Shown piece by piece: positions 37,601-61,342 of a stretch of DNA of 64,000 bases. The translations under genes and the position numbers were made by a program. Origin of the DNA: Nissolia schottii (Eukaryota > Streptophyta > Magnoliopsida > Fabales > Fabaceae); NCBI GenBank assembly GCA_003254905.1, contig QANU01012846.1, positions 470,823 through 534,822 on the forward strand, written 5' to 3'. The notes below the pieces were generated by a model. The model searched no databases. It saw only the letters and a list, made by a program, of their open reading frames with translations, and had not been told where the DNA came from. Within the stretch, counting starts at the first letter, position 1. Every line of letters begins with the position of its first letter.

Positions 37601-37786
37601 CAGGCACAGCCTGTCGTCCACATCCTCGTCATCAACCACGACCACCTCTGATTGATGCTGCTGCTGCTGCTGCTTCTTGTTGTAAATCTTGTGGCCCAAC
37701 GCACCCATTAGCACCCTTGCTAAAGGGCCCAACAAGAAGGTTAGTGCCGCCACCACTCTCTGTGCCATCTTAATCTTTAAGATCAT
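33507..37786 (-). CDS. Plant acid phosphatase, HAD class (VSP/APase-type)
   Basis: Three exons on the minus strand, 37786-37353, 36380-36168 and 33684-33507, with matching phases give 274 residues. Introns are 972 bp and 2,483 bp with GT-AG ends. HAD motifs are complete: motif I DVDDT (Asp127 as nucleophile, Asp129), motif II LLTGR (Thr187), motif III Lys in YKSAIRKEI (about 229-236) and motif IV GDQWSD (248-253). The tail FKLPNPMYFIS ends as in this family. VSPs that lack the catalytic Asp are storage proteins. This one keeps it, so phosphomonoesterase activity is expected. The first 30 residues are hydrophobic, consistent with a signal peptide or anchor for secretion or the vacuole, followed by a Gln-rich patch. 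An alternative start at residue 7 (37768) is possible. Confidence 0.88.
34615..34652. repeat. (ATT)n microsatellite in acid phosphatase intron 2
   Basis: A run of about 12 TTA/ATT triplets. The rest of this intron (33685-36167) is AT-rich, with no exon seen. Confidence 0.95.
36449..36606 (-). mobile_element. MITE family M, copy D (truncated)
   Basis: It shares CACTTAATTTTATACACTCA, ACACCATTAATAAT, TTACAAACTTATAGATGATA and TACTTAATTAAGTGCAC with copies A-C. The end past GTGTATGTATA is lost. It lies in intron 1 of the acid phosphatase gene, close to the exon 2 acceptor. Confidence 0.72.
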
Positions 37787-38659
37787 CTTTGGTTTGGGAG
37801 GGATAATCAAAGTAGCTAGCTGGCAGCTAATTGATGAGAGTGGCCTTGGCCTGCCGGGGGGATAAGGGATAATATAAATATAAGCCACGTTATTGCTGAC
37901 GGAGAGACCCAAGGTGGGAATGATTTTCCATTGATGATGGCACACCAGTGACGAGCGCTCACATGTATATATCTCCCCTAACTTTATGCCCCGCGCCCCG
38001 CCCTGCGGAAACTTCTCAGAAATTATCACGAAACTGGACACTTCCTTCCTTTCCTTTTTCTAATTACTTTCCTTTTTATTTTTATTTTTTTTATAAGAGG
38101 AAAAAAAAAAGTCATCAATGTTTCAACTAATCTGAAACTATGAAAACAAAGTTTTTTGTCATTAATTTTTTCTGAAACTGTTTGAAGCAATAATAAGATG
38201 GTTTCCTTTCTACTGTTCTTATTCGTGGATGATACAAACATGGACAACAAGAGCTAATTCTCTAAAAATAAATTATGTGTCCTATCATATAGAGAAAAAA
38301 ATATGAACATGGTGAGGTTCATACTTTTGTGAGAAACTTGATTCTTATTGTTCACATTTATGTTATACATTACTCTTTTATCGTTTCTTTACTAGATTCT
38401 GAAATTTGGGAAACCAGCAAAGATACAAATATGCTACTAGTATAAAATGAGGATATAGTGATCATATTCATGAGTAAAAAATAATACCAATCCATTTTAC
38501 ATTCTATTATGATGAAAAATAATTATCGATGAGATTTTTTCTAATCATTTGTTTAAACATCATTAAAAGAGAACTCTTATTATTTTGATAACACGGATAC
38601 ATTGTAAATAATATTTTGAGTGGTGCTGTATGTATATCTAAACATTCACTAACATATAG
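37787..38659. other. upstream region of the acid phosphatase gene
   Basis: On the minus strand a TATATA stretch (37968-37975) lies about 190 bp upstream of the chosen ATG and could serve as a TATA box. Nothing else is recognised as far as the next LTR. Confidence 0.35.
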
Positions 38660-41600
38660 TGTAACATCCCAATTTTTTTCTTTACAAAGATTTCGCGTAA
38701 TTAGCATATTCAGAGCGTTTATTTGGAATGAAAAATTAATTATAAAATTTATTTCTTCAAAACCCCAGTCAAAATAATGGTTTCGTTGTCCCGTGTAAAC
38801 TTCGCGAGATCCGGGCCAATTTTCGGTCGACACCGGAATTTCGGCAGAGGCCAAAGGTATCCGTAAAATATACTCTTACGGAGAAAAGTTCACAAATACC
38901 TTAACCTGACGTACCCTCCTAACCGAAATAATTAGTAGATCGCGACTGTGTGTCCGAAATATTTTTAGGATATCCCTACACGAGCGATTAACGATCAAAC
39001 GTGATCAAACATAATCGAAAAGGGACAAGCCAGTGCATCACACAATTGACCCACGTGGTCCAAGACAGCAAGGCACATTAAATGCCATAAATGCCTTCTT
39101 ATATTTTTTATTTTCTTTTTCTTTTTCTTTTTTCATTTGGCCAAAGCCTTGGCTATAAATAGCCCCGAACCTGCCTTCATTTCATCCGCAAATTCTTAAG
39201 TTTTCACAAATTATCGGTACTATTCGTGCACACTGCGGTTATGCTACTGGACGCAGGAAAAATAGGAGGAACATATTAACGTGAAGAGGATATTTTTCTC
39301 ATCACTTTCACTAATTTAGAAAACGCTTAAGAAGTGAGTAATCCTAGACCTACTGTCTATGTGGTCTATTATGATATTTTATGTATGTTTATGTGAAAAT
39401 ATAATGTAGTAGATTTTGTGTAGAAAATATAGAGATAATGATGTGAAGATGATTTTATGAAATTTTAATGTTAGAAAAATATAATTGTACTGGTTGGAAC
39501 TATGTGGGAAGGCCTCAGGTTTACGAAAAATAATTTGACGTTGGAACTGATTTGGCCAGTGGCACGCCCAGCGGTGCGTTGAGCGGCCTTGCCCAGCCGC
39601 TGAATGGCCAGACCTGAGGATCCATGATTTTGACAATCCAAGGGCCCGATTGTCATATTACTCGAATGACAAAGCCTTGACATTCGAATAACCATTAAAG
39701 AACTTAAAGAGTTTAGCTTTCTTACATGTTCCAACCAGCATAGAAACTTAGAAAAGTGTATGAAAGTAACTGTGGATTTACTATACGTATGCATCATGAG
39801 GACTTGGTCGTCGTTACGACTTAGGACGACTGTAGATAACTAGAGGTTATCACCTAATGTGATAAAAAAGGAGCATAATTGAACCCTAGGGAACAATGAT
39901 ATCTTAAGAAGGTTCCGGCCACAAGAGTCTGGTATACCTTAAAGCAAGTACATAGTTATATGATAGGAACTCTCTCTCTTAGCAAGTCTACGGACAAGCC
40001 TCGCCAGTCCAGCCAGATGGATTGGTCAATGATGTTAATGAAATGAAAGAAAGAAAGAAAAGATGAATGTTTATGAGAGTGACATCACACCTAAGAAAGG
40101 ATGATAATGATGATGTATGTGTTTACGCCTGGTTGCGTCACTAGGGCCAGCACTTCGCCATCCCACTAGGTTGATGGTTATCTCTATTGATGATCAATAA
40201 ATGGACCCTAATTTTCCATTGGTAGTTCGTAACCACTCAGGTTTAGAGTGCTGCCTGGTCGTTATTAATATGGGAGTTAGAAGCAGGTTGTAACTAGAAG
40301 ACCACGGTTACAAAGGTGAAAGGACAAGATGTAGCAAGAAAGACGTGATCCCGATCCCCTAGTTTGACTGAAAGCATAAGAGAACCTCATACCCCCCTCA
40401 TGCATAAGATATGTGATGGATGAATATGTGATGTATGACTATACGTATGTATGTAGATATAACATGTAAGTACCGTAAAGAGAACGCTCAAGATGGCCTA
40501 TATAAACATTGTCGATCAAGCGAGTAAAGTTAATAAGCACGAAGCCATAGATAATAAGAAGATTAGAGCTCCCCAGTCACCTAGTAAACTAGATAAAACT
40601 GCTCAGGATTAGAACGGATGATAATAACCAGTGGGGATTTTAGTATGCATGACACGTAGAGATATCCTGAGTAGTCTGGATCATAACCGAGATAAAGAAG
40701 TAACCCCTACGCTAGGGTATCCTACTGAGGGCGCAATGTTCTCACCTCCACTCGTTTATGACTCCAGGATCTTACGACGGGAACTATGCTAAGGACTATG
40801 CCGAGCCGCATAAGGCGCTGTAAAGCACGAAAACGTGAGGTGGACCCCTAAGGGAAGGAGTCAAGAAGTAGTTTTGCAAGGGCTAAGTGAGATGTCTTCC
40901 AGTTAGCCCCTTATGCACGTGCCTACCCACTAGAGCTCCACGACACTCCCCGTCAGTATTAGTGCCACCCACCATTGGCCTCGGATGGACGCCCGCCACT
41001 CCGATTATCCTCGACGATGACGACGAAGAGCTTACCCCGTACGAGAAGGATGTGGAGGTTGACCCGAACTCCTTACCACCTCCTTCCCGACCTCACTTTT
41101 ATCGCTGTGGACCGAGGAAGCGAGTCAACCCTTTCTTTAGACGCTACCTCGCCCCTCGCGCTCACGACATTGAAGCAGGACCCTCCACAGCCCATCGAGA
41201 TTTGTTCACGATTCTCGAGATCGCCTGAGAGGCCGAGGAGGAAGATGACTCACCGGTCCCAGACTCCCCAGCAGATGCAGTAGAGGACACGAAGGAGGAG
41301 GACTCGATCTGTGGAGGAAGACTCAGACGAGGAAAAGGAGTACGAAGACCCGGACGAGGACCTGGAAGAAGAATTGGAGGAGTAGTGACGGAGTAGGAGC
41401 ATATTTTGTACAGTTCCCCGTGATATTTTGTATGGACTCAATGGATAGTACTCCATCAGTCCCTAGTTTTACAGTTGCAGACCCTTTTTGTATCATGTTA
41501 TATGTATCTTAAACTATGGAACAAATTAGTTAAATTATTGTTTGCCTTATATGTGATGGACCGCCATTTGTTGCATTACTTTATCATTGTTTGCCTATTC

Positions 41601-41852
41601 TCTTGATTGTCATTTAACTCGGTTGAATAATCGTTACGCCATAAGAATCTATCGCTTGTAATATATGTCTTATTCACGCGTGGCTCCTATTTACTGTTTT
41701 AAGTAAAGAAAAATTTCAAATCAGTCCGTATTTTTGGGTAAAGAATTATTTTCAATGATAATCAAGGACTATAAGTAATCCTACCAAGCAGATAACAACC
41801 TAATAAGCATGGTTTACGACTTAAGCGTAAACTTGTTAGTTAGGGTGTTACA
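38660..41852 (+). mobile_element. 3.2-kb LTR, family L (copy 2)
   Basis: It starts TGTAACATCCC and ends TAGGGTGTTACA. It carries a clear TATA box (GGCTATAAATAGCCCC, about 39152), with GTTATCACCTAATGTGATAA-like, GCGTCACTAGG and CGACTTAAGCGTAAAC blocks shared with the other copies. The flanks TATAG (left) and ATTTC (right) do not match, so the target duplication is absent. An open frame at 40887-41228 is part of the LTR and not a gene, since the neighbouring copies are broken there. Confidence 0.82.
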
Positions 41853-44135
41853 ATTTCAAACCAAAATCACCAACCGGTTGGACGAGTCCTACTTGACCTT
41901 GTCACGCTAACTTGCCTGCTAAGCTATTCAAAACATGTGTACTTTTGTAATATATTTTGAAATAGTGGTATTTTAATAATAAGTTTTAGAAATAGGGGCA
42001 TTATAGTAAAAAACTTTTATATGCAAAATTTCCATATCTTAATACGAAGAAAGAATGATAAGCCATAAAGTAGTATGAGTATTGTGGATTTAATAGTATT
42101 TAATGCTTAAATTAATTAAGCAGATTTTGAACTAGTTTAGTGGTTCATATTTAAAATAGTTTATAACTTCAAAAATTAGAAAGAATTTAAGAAAAGCGGA
42201 TATCCTTAGGGCATCATGGATAATATATAAGGTTGTGTTTAATTGCTGAGATAAGATTGGAATATAGAGACATGAGGACAGAGATATAAAGACAAATTAA
42301 GACATACAAGTCAGTCTTGCATTTTGTTTGGTGACAGTGTACAAGACACACTTATTCGTATCTATATCTTGTTAGGTTTAATAGAGACAAAAAAATATAC
42401 TCCAAATGACTTAAAATACTTTTATTGCGTTAATTTAATTTATTTATGTATATATTTACCTCTTGTGTAGAGCCAATCTAAATTTAGTGAGATATTAATA
42501 CTATGTTACTTAGAAAAATAGGGGCAATGATTTTTTAAAGATGATTCATTTTAAAAGATAAAATGAAAGATTTTATCATTAAATCTTTAAAATTAAAATG
42601 AGTCACACTTTTATTTTATTTTATTTATTCAATGATGAGATCCCTTACAATAATTTTAGAGTAGTTGAGAGGATTAACTTAAGACGTAGTCTAATCAGAG
42701 TGGAGTGGAGGGCTAGCTTTTGGTGAATTGGTTATCATTCAATGTCCAATTGATCATTTCAAGCAACGAATTGGTCACTTAACCCGGCCCAAAACAATAA
42801 TAAGCCACAATATGCTATTTGAAGTAAGTGGGGTCCATTGACAGAGAGATGGACAAGAATTGGTTAAAACCAAATCTAAGTGTGTAAAGGAATGTGATAG
42901 TGAGTTAAATTTAGGAGCAAAATGGAAGATTGTGAGAGATTTAGTTTTCTCTCTTAAGACTTTGTCATAAAAAAATTTATTCATAAATCTTACAAAAACA
43001 CTTTCTTTCTTTCTTAAACCTAACTCATAAACCCACCCTGAATCCCCTCCCCCCGTTTTTACCATTACATAATGAAAAGACTAAACTTAAAGAGTCCGTT
43101 CTCTCCGTCCCAGCTTGCTTGGAGAAGGGTAATAGAGTATCTATGACCACATACATATATATATACACACTATTGGATATCATGTGGTGTATGTACTGTA
43201 ACGAAGGAAGGAGGTCATCAAAACATCAACATGGATTGTATTATATATATCGATGTTCAATTAGTATAGCCACATGGAGGCACTGATATTAATTATTATT
43301 AGCTAGATAGAGATCGATATCCACCCCAGAAGAAGCACGTACAAGGGGCCAAGCCAAAACCCATCTCTCTATCTCTTGTGATGATCGAGGATCGATGATT
43401 TCAAACCAATGGTATTATAATAGCATAGCATGGCAAATATATATATATATATATATCCCATGCGAGATGGATGGGGCATTCGTTTTGTTAAAGGAAGGAA
43501 CGAACTTGAATTAAGGATGTGGCAACGTACGTACGTGGGCAAGCAGCAAGTTGCCACGTGGGCGGGAATGTCATGATATTCTTCAATCCAACAAGTCCGT
43601 CGATCTTTGACTTTGACATATATATGCAAATGCCAATGCCACCCACCCCAGAGAAGAGAGAGAGGAGTGAAGAAGAATGGGTATGAAACGTGGGAGTGAA
43701 ACAAGCAGAGGAGAATTAACCAGTGAGTGAGTGAGTGGGTGGGTGATGCCGTGATGATATGGAATGCGAATGCGAATGAAAGGGGGTGAAGCTATCGATA
43801 GCTTAGATTAGAGGAGCAGAGATGGAGAAGTTTACAAGCTAATACAAAGCAAGCAGAGTAGTCTCGTCTAGTCCTCCTTCAACTTGAACTCCCCGACACT
43901 CTTCTTGGACTCTGCTCTGATCTGTAAATTTTTGGCGTGCAATCAATTGCCTCAAGTGATGCAGGTGGCTGAATGCTTTTGCTTGCCATCTACTGCACCG
44001 CACTTTCATTCTCTCCTCTCAACCTGCTTCGGCAGCGTCGTTAATAAATAACATCGGCAGGTCGGAATTAATGGAACGAATTGGTGCGTAAAATTAGGGG
44101 TTGCAGCAGCTAGCCACCTTCACCTGAGTTGATCC
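41853..44135. other. spacer and 5' region of the Ser/Pro-rich gene
   Basis: No coding sequence is recognised from 41853 to about 43200. From 43200 the DNA looks like a promoter and 5' UTR: a (TA)n run at 43437-43457, CATATATATGC near 43618, GA- and CT-rich patches, and possible upstream exons. I could not place the transcription start. Confidence 0.4.
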
Positions 44136-46165
44136 ATGAGTATTATTACTAGCTTCAGCAGCATTGGGAATGGGAATGGGAATGGGAATAATAATAATAA
44201 TGTGCTTCATCATCACCGTCACCAGCGAGGACACAACTTGTTCAATTCTGAGGCTGACCGCCGTCCCCTCTTGTCCAACTCCAACACCAACACTACCCGA
44301 CGCACTCTTTCCCTGCACCTTTCTGCTTCTCATTCTTCCAACCATGGTACGTACCATTAATTACCATCACATTTCATCTCTCTTATTTTCACACAGGAGG
44401 ACCCATTCTACACTACATACATATGCATCCTACTAATTATGCCCCCTCCCATGGCCACTTTTGAGTTATAAGTTAATTAGCTTTTGCTACTCCTGCTCCT
44501 ACTCTTCTGTTCTATATTTCTGGACACACACTCACACTCACTTTCAGGGAGACTACTGGCGAGACTCTTCACTGACGATGATGACGATCTCTTGTCATCC
44601 TCGGATGGAGGAAAGCATGATTATGACTGGTAGGTACCTTAACTTCTCACTCACTTACCACACGCGTGTGTTGACTGTGTGTGTATATCTTTTGTGGTGT
44701 CAGGCTTCTCACTCCCCCGAAAACTCCTCCACCAATATCACAAAGTGAACCCCGACCAATCCTAACGCCTTCAAGTAGACCAACTTCAAACAACGCCAAT
44801 GCCTCCTCGAGGGTATGTATAAGGAGTTTTGGACCGGGGTTAAGCAAGCACTTAAGCTTCTCCGTTATATTTATTATTGCTGCTTCTGTTGTGTACATAT
44901 AATATTGCCTATATATGCTAATATCACCAGTACCCATTTTTTGCTTTCATCTTTCTGAAAGTACAAACTGCTATCTATTCAAAGAGGGAGTTATTAACAT
45001 TGTCTTTGGTACAGTAATTAATAAGAGAGGCCTTATGAATGATGTTTAAATTCATAAATCGCGTAGCTTTCAGGAGGCCCACAATCAGAGAAGAGGGGCG
45101 AGTGTAGAGCAGCAGCAGCAGCAAGAAGGAGTAGCAGTTCGGTGACTCGGTCTTCAAACAGAACCTCATCATCCACCTCCGTCCCAAGAAACACAAGCCC
45201 CCCAGCAGCATCTTCCCCAATAACCCGCTCTCCATCCACAGCAAGGCCAAGGCCCTCCACCACATCATCATCTTCTGACAGAGGCAGGCCGTCACAAATT
45301 CCGAGGCCATCCACTCCCACTCGGACGCCGCCATCCAGTTGGTCAAGGCCTTGTACTCCCACTAGTCGCCGCTCAACGCCGTCTCCTCCACCGCCACAAC
45401 CACCACCACCTTCTGCATCGCGGCCAAGCTCCCCGAGGAGGCGGAGACCCCAGGCCCAGCCAGTTGTTCCGCCTGATTTCCCCCTTGAGACCCCACCAAA
45501 CCTCATCACGAAATTGCCTCCTAATAGGCCCGTCTCCGCTGGCAGGTCCCGTCCTTCGAAGGCAGCCGCTACTGCTGAGTCACAAGCAGGCTCAAGGGCA
45601 CAGGCATCTCCTATTGTCTATGCAAATAGGGCCAGATTGACGGAACCCACTGGAAAGGGCTGTGCCCATTATTCCAATTCCAATGAGGTTGCTACCGCGC
45701 GGAGATCTCTTCTTAAGGCTTCAACTACTGCTACTACTGCTGCTGCGGCGGCCGCCACTGTCACAGGCGGCATTGCGTTTGGGAGGACCCTCTCCAAGAA
45801 ATCCTTGGATATGACCATTAGGCACATGGTACCCATATTACTCCTACTTCTCCACTCCTGCTCTGCATGCAGGCTGCAGCATCAACAATCAAATTTTACA
45901 CATTACATATGCATGGCAGCTATGATCTTTGTGTGTTATTATTGGAGCAGAATATTGCTACATGTCTATCGGATTCAATTAAACTTTTTATTCATTTTAT
46001 TTATTTTTGATCTAGGACGTGAGGAGCAGCACAGGAACTCTTCGTTCGCTTCCAAGCGCAACACTCTTTCCTCAGAGTATTCGAACTTCAACTCCCAAGA
46101 CCCAACCAAGAAGAGGGTCAGGGTCAGTTGAAAGGCAGATGAAAGACAGTACTTGGGCAAATTAA
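44136..46165 (+). CDS. Basic Ser/Pro-rich protein, BPP-like microtubule-associated family
   Basis: Exons are 44136-44346, 44548-44629, 44704-44812, 45067-45828 and 46016-46165. Phases agree and give 437 residues. Exon 4 uses the acceptor TAG at 45064-45066; the nearby CAG at 45071-45073 would break the frame. Features: an N-terminal Gly-Asn repeat coded by GGGAAT units, RLLARLFTDDDDDLL at about 72-86, DYDWLLTPPKTP at about 95-106, a long basic Ser/Thr/Pro/Arg-rich middle (about 150-300) with repeated RPSTP-like motifs, and the conserved C-terminal block GRTLSKKSLDM with IRHMDVRSS near 370-395. Arabidopsis members of this family, annotated as Ser/Arg repetitive-matrix-like or BPP, bind microtubules; the one I recall nearest is At3g08670. 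No enzyme domain is present. Confidence 0.83.
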
Positions 46166-47859
46166 TGAGTGAAGTGGATATCAATCAGAGTTCTCGTTAT
46201 GATGCACTAGTTGCTTAGAAACGAAGATTTGAACAGCACAGATTGGCTGCATAGTGGGGATGATAAATGTGATCAAGGACCCATCTTTGTCGACAATCGA
46301 TTTGAGTCCCTGCCCGAACCTTTTGCTTTCATGTAGCAGCATTCAGATATGCATATGGTGCTCCTCCAGTCCTAGTCCTTAATTAGCACATTTGTAATAT
46401 GCTATTTTTTCCCCTCTTAATTTGTACAGAAGAATATGGGATATTAGTTTCAACTTCTATTCTATATCTCAAATTAAAGGGTAAGACATGAGATTGTGGA
46501 CTTAAGCTTTGATCTTAAAAAAAAACATTAAGCATGCTGTGAATACCATGTTTGATCTTTTACACATCACGAGACTCATGATATGTGAAAGATCAAACAT
46601 AGTGTCTACATGCTTGCTGTCCAAAAAGCACCACCTTTTCAGCTTACACGTAAATACAATGCAAGAAATAATGACATGACATGAAATAGGTCCTTCTTTA
46701 GTTGCCTAGGTGAGATTAATTCAGAAATTACTTATTTCTAGTGCGCTCGTGTGTGTGTGTATATATATATAAAAGCATGCAATACATTAAAAGTCAAAAT
46801 TTATTGCCACCTTAACTAGAAAGGGAAAAAAAAGATATCAAAAAAGTAAGAAATTTTGGATCATCCTCTAATGCACTTTGATAGCCCTCTATGAACAAAA
46901 AAAAAAAAAAAAAGACTTGTTAAGCTGGATAAGGTGTCTTTGCTACAACAGCTTAAGTCGGAATCTTCTAATGAGTAATGACAGGGGACATGTTGTTGAG
47001 GTTAATCCTCCAAAATCTTGAGAATTTGGATTTGAGCTACAATTACTTGTTAGAAATGGGTCGAAGAAGTTCAACTAACAATAGGAATCATCCTATAAAG
47101 ATATCTATTATCTATTATAATATATAATTTTTTATGCACAGATGTAGCATGTTGCCACATCATCTAATTTGATTAAATGACATCACAACCATTTTTTGTT
47201 GGTCATTCTCATAGTCTATTGCAATAAGATCATTAGTTTATTACTTATAACTCCTCCCCACAATAAATAAATATATGTGTGAGTTACATGAATGACATCT
47301 TTACCGATTTGAATTATGTAATCCTCCTTTAAGATTCATAAATACACATAACAACATTTGTGCATAATATAATTTTTTTATTACAATGACAATCATCATT
47401 ACCTTTATTTAATTTTTATATAATAAGAAAATACCTTTTGGTGGATCTCTATATTATCATTTTCTACTAGCTCCTCAACGTGGGTGCCCCACAACTCTTC
47501 GTGTCGCACCCTCTAAGCAACGATCCTCTGCTCTGCCACCACACTACTGCCGCCACAATCCACCTCCACCTCCTTTGCCACAGAGTACAACCACCCCTTA
47601 CTTCAAACTATGATTATAAGGTATGAAACACAAGTGCTAGGCAAAATGACAGTCGATGGACCCTCGGTAGGCGATGTGCCACTAACGATGCCACATACAT
47701 ACTTGCTTGTGGACGAGACCGCAACCTCGAAGAAGGAAGTGGCCACAACTAAAGAGGGGCATGTGACGATCATGGCATCAACACCAGATACTTGCTTGAT
47801 GACCATTAAGACATCGTCAGGGAGTGGAAGTGCAAGAGCCACACAAGCACCCACCAACA
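46166..47859. other. 3' region and spacer, with a hairpin
   Basis: The 3' UTR of the Ser/Pro-rich gene is followed by AT-rich spacer. At 46530-46620 two arms (ATGTTTGATCTTTTACACAT and a near-complement) can form a stem of about 26 bp with three mismatched or wobble pairs, extended at the base by AAGCATG. A C-rich stretch at 47460-47600 and two opposite open frames at 47603-47882 have no recognisable similarity. Confidence 0.45.
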
Positions 47860-48240
47860 CAACTCGCATAAATTATCTCTAATCTTATGCTACCCTATGG
47901 TTAATCTCACATGTGCACTCTTGTATTCCTTCTCTCGCGAATTGCATGCAGGACAATGATTCAATTAATTAATGATTGATTAATCAAAGCATTAAGAATA
48001 GTGAGATAAACTTAACAAACACAAAGAATATTGAATAACCTTGAATCAAATTAATAAAAATCAAAAGTAGTTATAACAAGGTCCTAGTCTAAGGAATTTA
48101 GTTCAAAACGAAAACATGGTGGAGAAATAAAATTGAGAGAAGAAGAAATAGGTAAAAGAGATGTAGTGAGAAATGGACCTGCTGAAATCCCCAGTCCTTG
48201 AGCTTCTCCCCCACTTAGGGCTTCTTCACTCCAAAATCTG
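47860..48240. repeat. dispersed repeat H, copy 2
   Basis: Ordered blocks shared with 23041-24128 (TATCTCTAATCTTATGC, CCTTCTCTCGCGAATTGCAT and AATCCCCAGT) mark this as the same repeat family in the same orientation. Confidence 0.55.
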
Positions 48241-48568
48241 ATTTTTGGTGTGTTTGGATGATATGGGCGAGTTGTAAAATTTTCTATTTAAATCGATAGG
48301 CCAAAAATAGGTTGAGAAACACTGAAAACAAATTTCAGACGTCAAATTCACACTCCGTAGCTAAATATGGTACTTGAGCGCTAAAGTTAGAGTAGAAAAA
48401 TGCACTTTTTAGGCTACCTAACGGCTGAGCTCCAATTGCTCCAAAAATAACAGTTTTGACAAGATGGTGATGTTATAGTGAAAAAAATATCATAACTTTT
48501 TCTACAGATCTCTGATTGACGTGATTCAAGTTTGCACCATCAAGGTGTAAAATCAATGAGAAAGTCAT

Positions 48569-49090
48569 TAGAAACTACTTCAACCGTTTGTTTTGTTCTT
48601 ACTTTTTTTTATGCCCTTATTCTTGAAATCTAGTGAACAAACACTTAAACTAATTCTAAAATACATAAAATGATCTTAAAATTATATTTAAATTAAGCAA
48701 AATATAACTCTAATCGAATAGTTATCAACATTTTTAAAGATAAAATAAAAAAAAACTAAATATCATTCGTAAGACCTTATCTATTGATTTGTGGATTTTT
48801 TACCTTTGTATGGTTTCAAAACAAAGAAAACCCAGATATGTGGGGGAGGGAAAAAATTTACGAAAATATGNAGAAACTAGTTTAACCGTTTGTTTTGTTC
48901 CTACTTTTTTTTTATGCCTTTATTCTTGAAATCTAGTGAACAAACACTTAAACTAATTATAAAATACATCTTAAAACTATATTCAAATTAAGCAAAATAT
49001 AACTCTAATAGAATAGTTATCAACATTTTTAAAGATAAAATAAAAAAAAAACTAAATATCATTCATAAGACCTTATCTATTGATTTGTTA
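48569..49090. repeat. direct duplication of about 225 bp across an N
   Basis: The segment 48569-48793 (from AGAAACTA.TT.AACCGTTTG to CTTATCTATTGATTTGT) recurs at about 48872-49090 with a few substitutions and small indels. The single N at 48871 sits at the second copy's start, so this may be a real tandem duplication or an assembly join. Confidence 0.75.
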
Positions 49091-49099
49091 CTTAAATCT

Positions 49100-49522
49100 C
49101 TCTCTCAATCATTTTATTTTTTCCAGTAAAGAATAAGGGGTCAAGGTGTGGACTAAGAAAAGAAGGCATGGATAAGGCTGTCATTTGAAGCTATTGTTTA
49201 TACTATGGAAGACGAATAGAGACTTTGGGTCTCTCAGATTTGGGAGTGCTGAGGGTTGAGGAAGTGCCTCAACTCACCTCACCTCACCTCACCTGAGTGT
49301 GGCTGTATCCCCCATCCCCATCCTGCCACCTTGTTTGTTTGTCTCCCGTATGATATAAGACCTGTCTTCTATTTCGGAAAAATCTCTCCTTTTTCGTTTA
49401 AAGCATAAAAATATCATTTTTATGCATAAAAATTCTCGACTTTTTTATGCCCTTTTGGGTCTTAGATTGTCTGTAATAGTTCTCCACTGCAGGTTCTGGT
49501 TGAGTCTATTAGCTGAAGTAGC
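49100..49522 (+). promoter_or_regulatory. 5' region of the E2 gene
   Basis: Between the duplicated repeat and the ATG lies CT-rich sequence with a likely 5'-UTR intron acceptor (CTCCACTGCAG at about 49482-49492), as is usual for plant UBC10-type genes. The matching donor and the TATA box were not resolved. Confidence 0.4.
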
Positions 49523-60389
<10,867 letters not shown>

Positions 60390-61148
60390 ATGGAATCTAT
60401 GAACACTGTTGTGGACTTGTTTTAATCTCTGCGGTTTTCTTGGGGCGGCATTTTTTCCCCCCTTGACCTGCGGGGAGGGAAGGTGATGTGGTAATTCGAT
60501 TAAGGAAAAGAAAAAAGAAACTTCATTGTTCAACCATTGTGATGTAGCTCGTGATACAATTAAGATTACAATGTGATTGGTGTTATGTTTGTGTTATGGT
60601 TCTCATCTTTGAAGCAAAGCAAATGTAGTTACTATATCACACTCACAAACCTTTCCCATGTGAATGTGATGAACCTAATTATGGAAAAAAATATGTTTCT
60701 AAATGTGATATCAGCTTGGCATTCATTCATTAATACCTGACTTCGTCAATGTTTTATCTGTTGCTTAGCGGTTGTTTCTCTACATTTTAATCAATCTCAC
60801 GTGATTCTCATGGCGAACATGAAGCTTCTTTCACGTTTCGATCCTGTCAAAATCAGACATCTGCTTGTATTAATTATTTGGTCATCCATTCTATTCTAGC
60901 TAGCAATTTTGAGGATTGATCATCACATTTTTCATTTATACTAATAACATGACAAGAAAAAGATGTACATAAAACGAATATATATGGGCACATAACTTTT
61001 AAGCACCAATCAATAATAAGTCATGGAATTTTTATTTTTTATTTTTATATAAAAGAAAGTCACTAATGTGCTAATATTTACAGGGTATCTTATAGTAATC
61101 CATGCAGTGTAACGAATATTAATTCACCAATTGTAGTTGTATTGTAAC
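60390..61148. other. 3' UTR of the E2 gene and spacer
   Basis: The first 250 bp are likely 3' UTR. The rest is AT-rich with no recognisable feature. Confidence 0.4.
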
Positions 61149-61342
61149 TGTTATAATTAATTTGTAACTTATGAACCGATTTAATATTTAGGCTAGTTTA
61201 ATTTTCTCTTGCTTATATATATATAAAAAAGTTTATTGTAACCTACACATAACATAACGATTTATTAAGATTATTCTACCTGTTATTGTTATTATTGTCT
61301 CTTGTCTCTAGTACTTTTATTAATGCAACTTGATATCTAACA
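61149..61342 (+). mobile_element. copia-like 5' LTR (about 194 bp)
   Basis: It starts TGTTATAATTAA and ends GATATCTAACA, with a TATA run (TTATATATATATAAAA). It is followed directly by TGGTATAGAGTCATGA, close to the TGGTATCAGAGC primer-binding site complementary to initiator Met tRNA. The left edge is inferred from the TG and the LTR size. Confidence 0.5.

Noticed and set aside
40887-41283. Open frames of about 100 residues in the long LTR copy 2.
   Set aside because: They lie inside a repeated LTR, show no known domain, and the corresponding parts of the other copies are not open.
45033-45509. A 158-residue minus-strand frame.
   Set aside because: It is the complement of exon 4 of the Ser/Pro-rich gene, whose plus-strand frame has conserved family motifs and consistent splice sites.
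45829-46131. Read-through of the BPP-like frame into the next intron.
   Set aside because: A GT donor at 45829 and a TAG acceptor before 46016 restore the conserved IRHMDVRSS block, so the read-through is a retained intron.
47603-47882. Two opposite frames of about 90 residues.
   Set aside because: No recognisable motif, no splice context, and repeat H begins immediately after.
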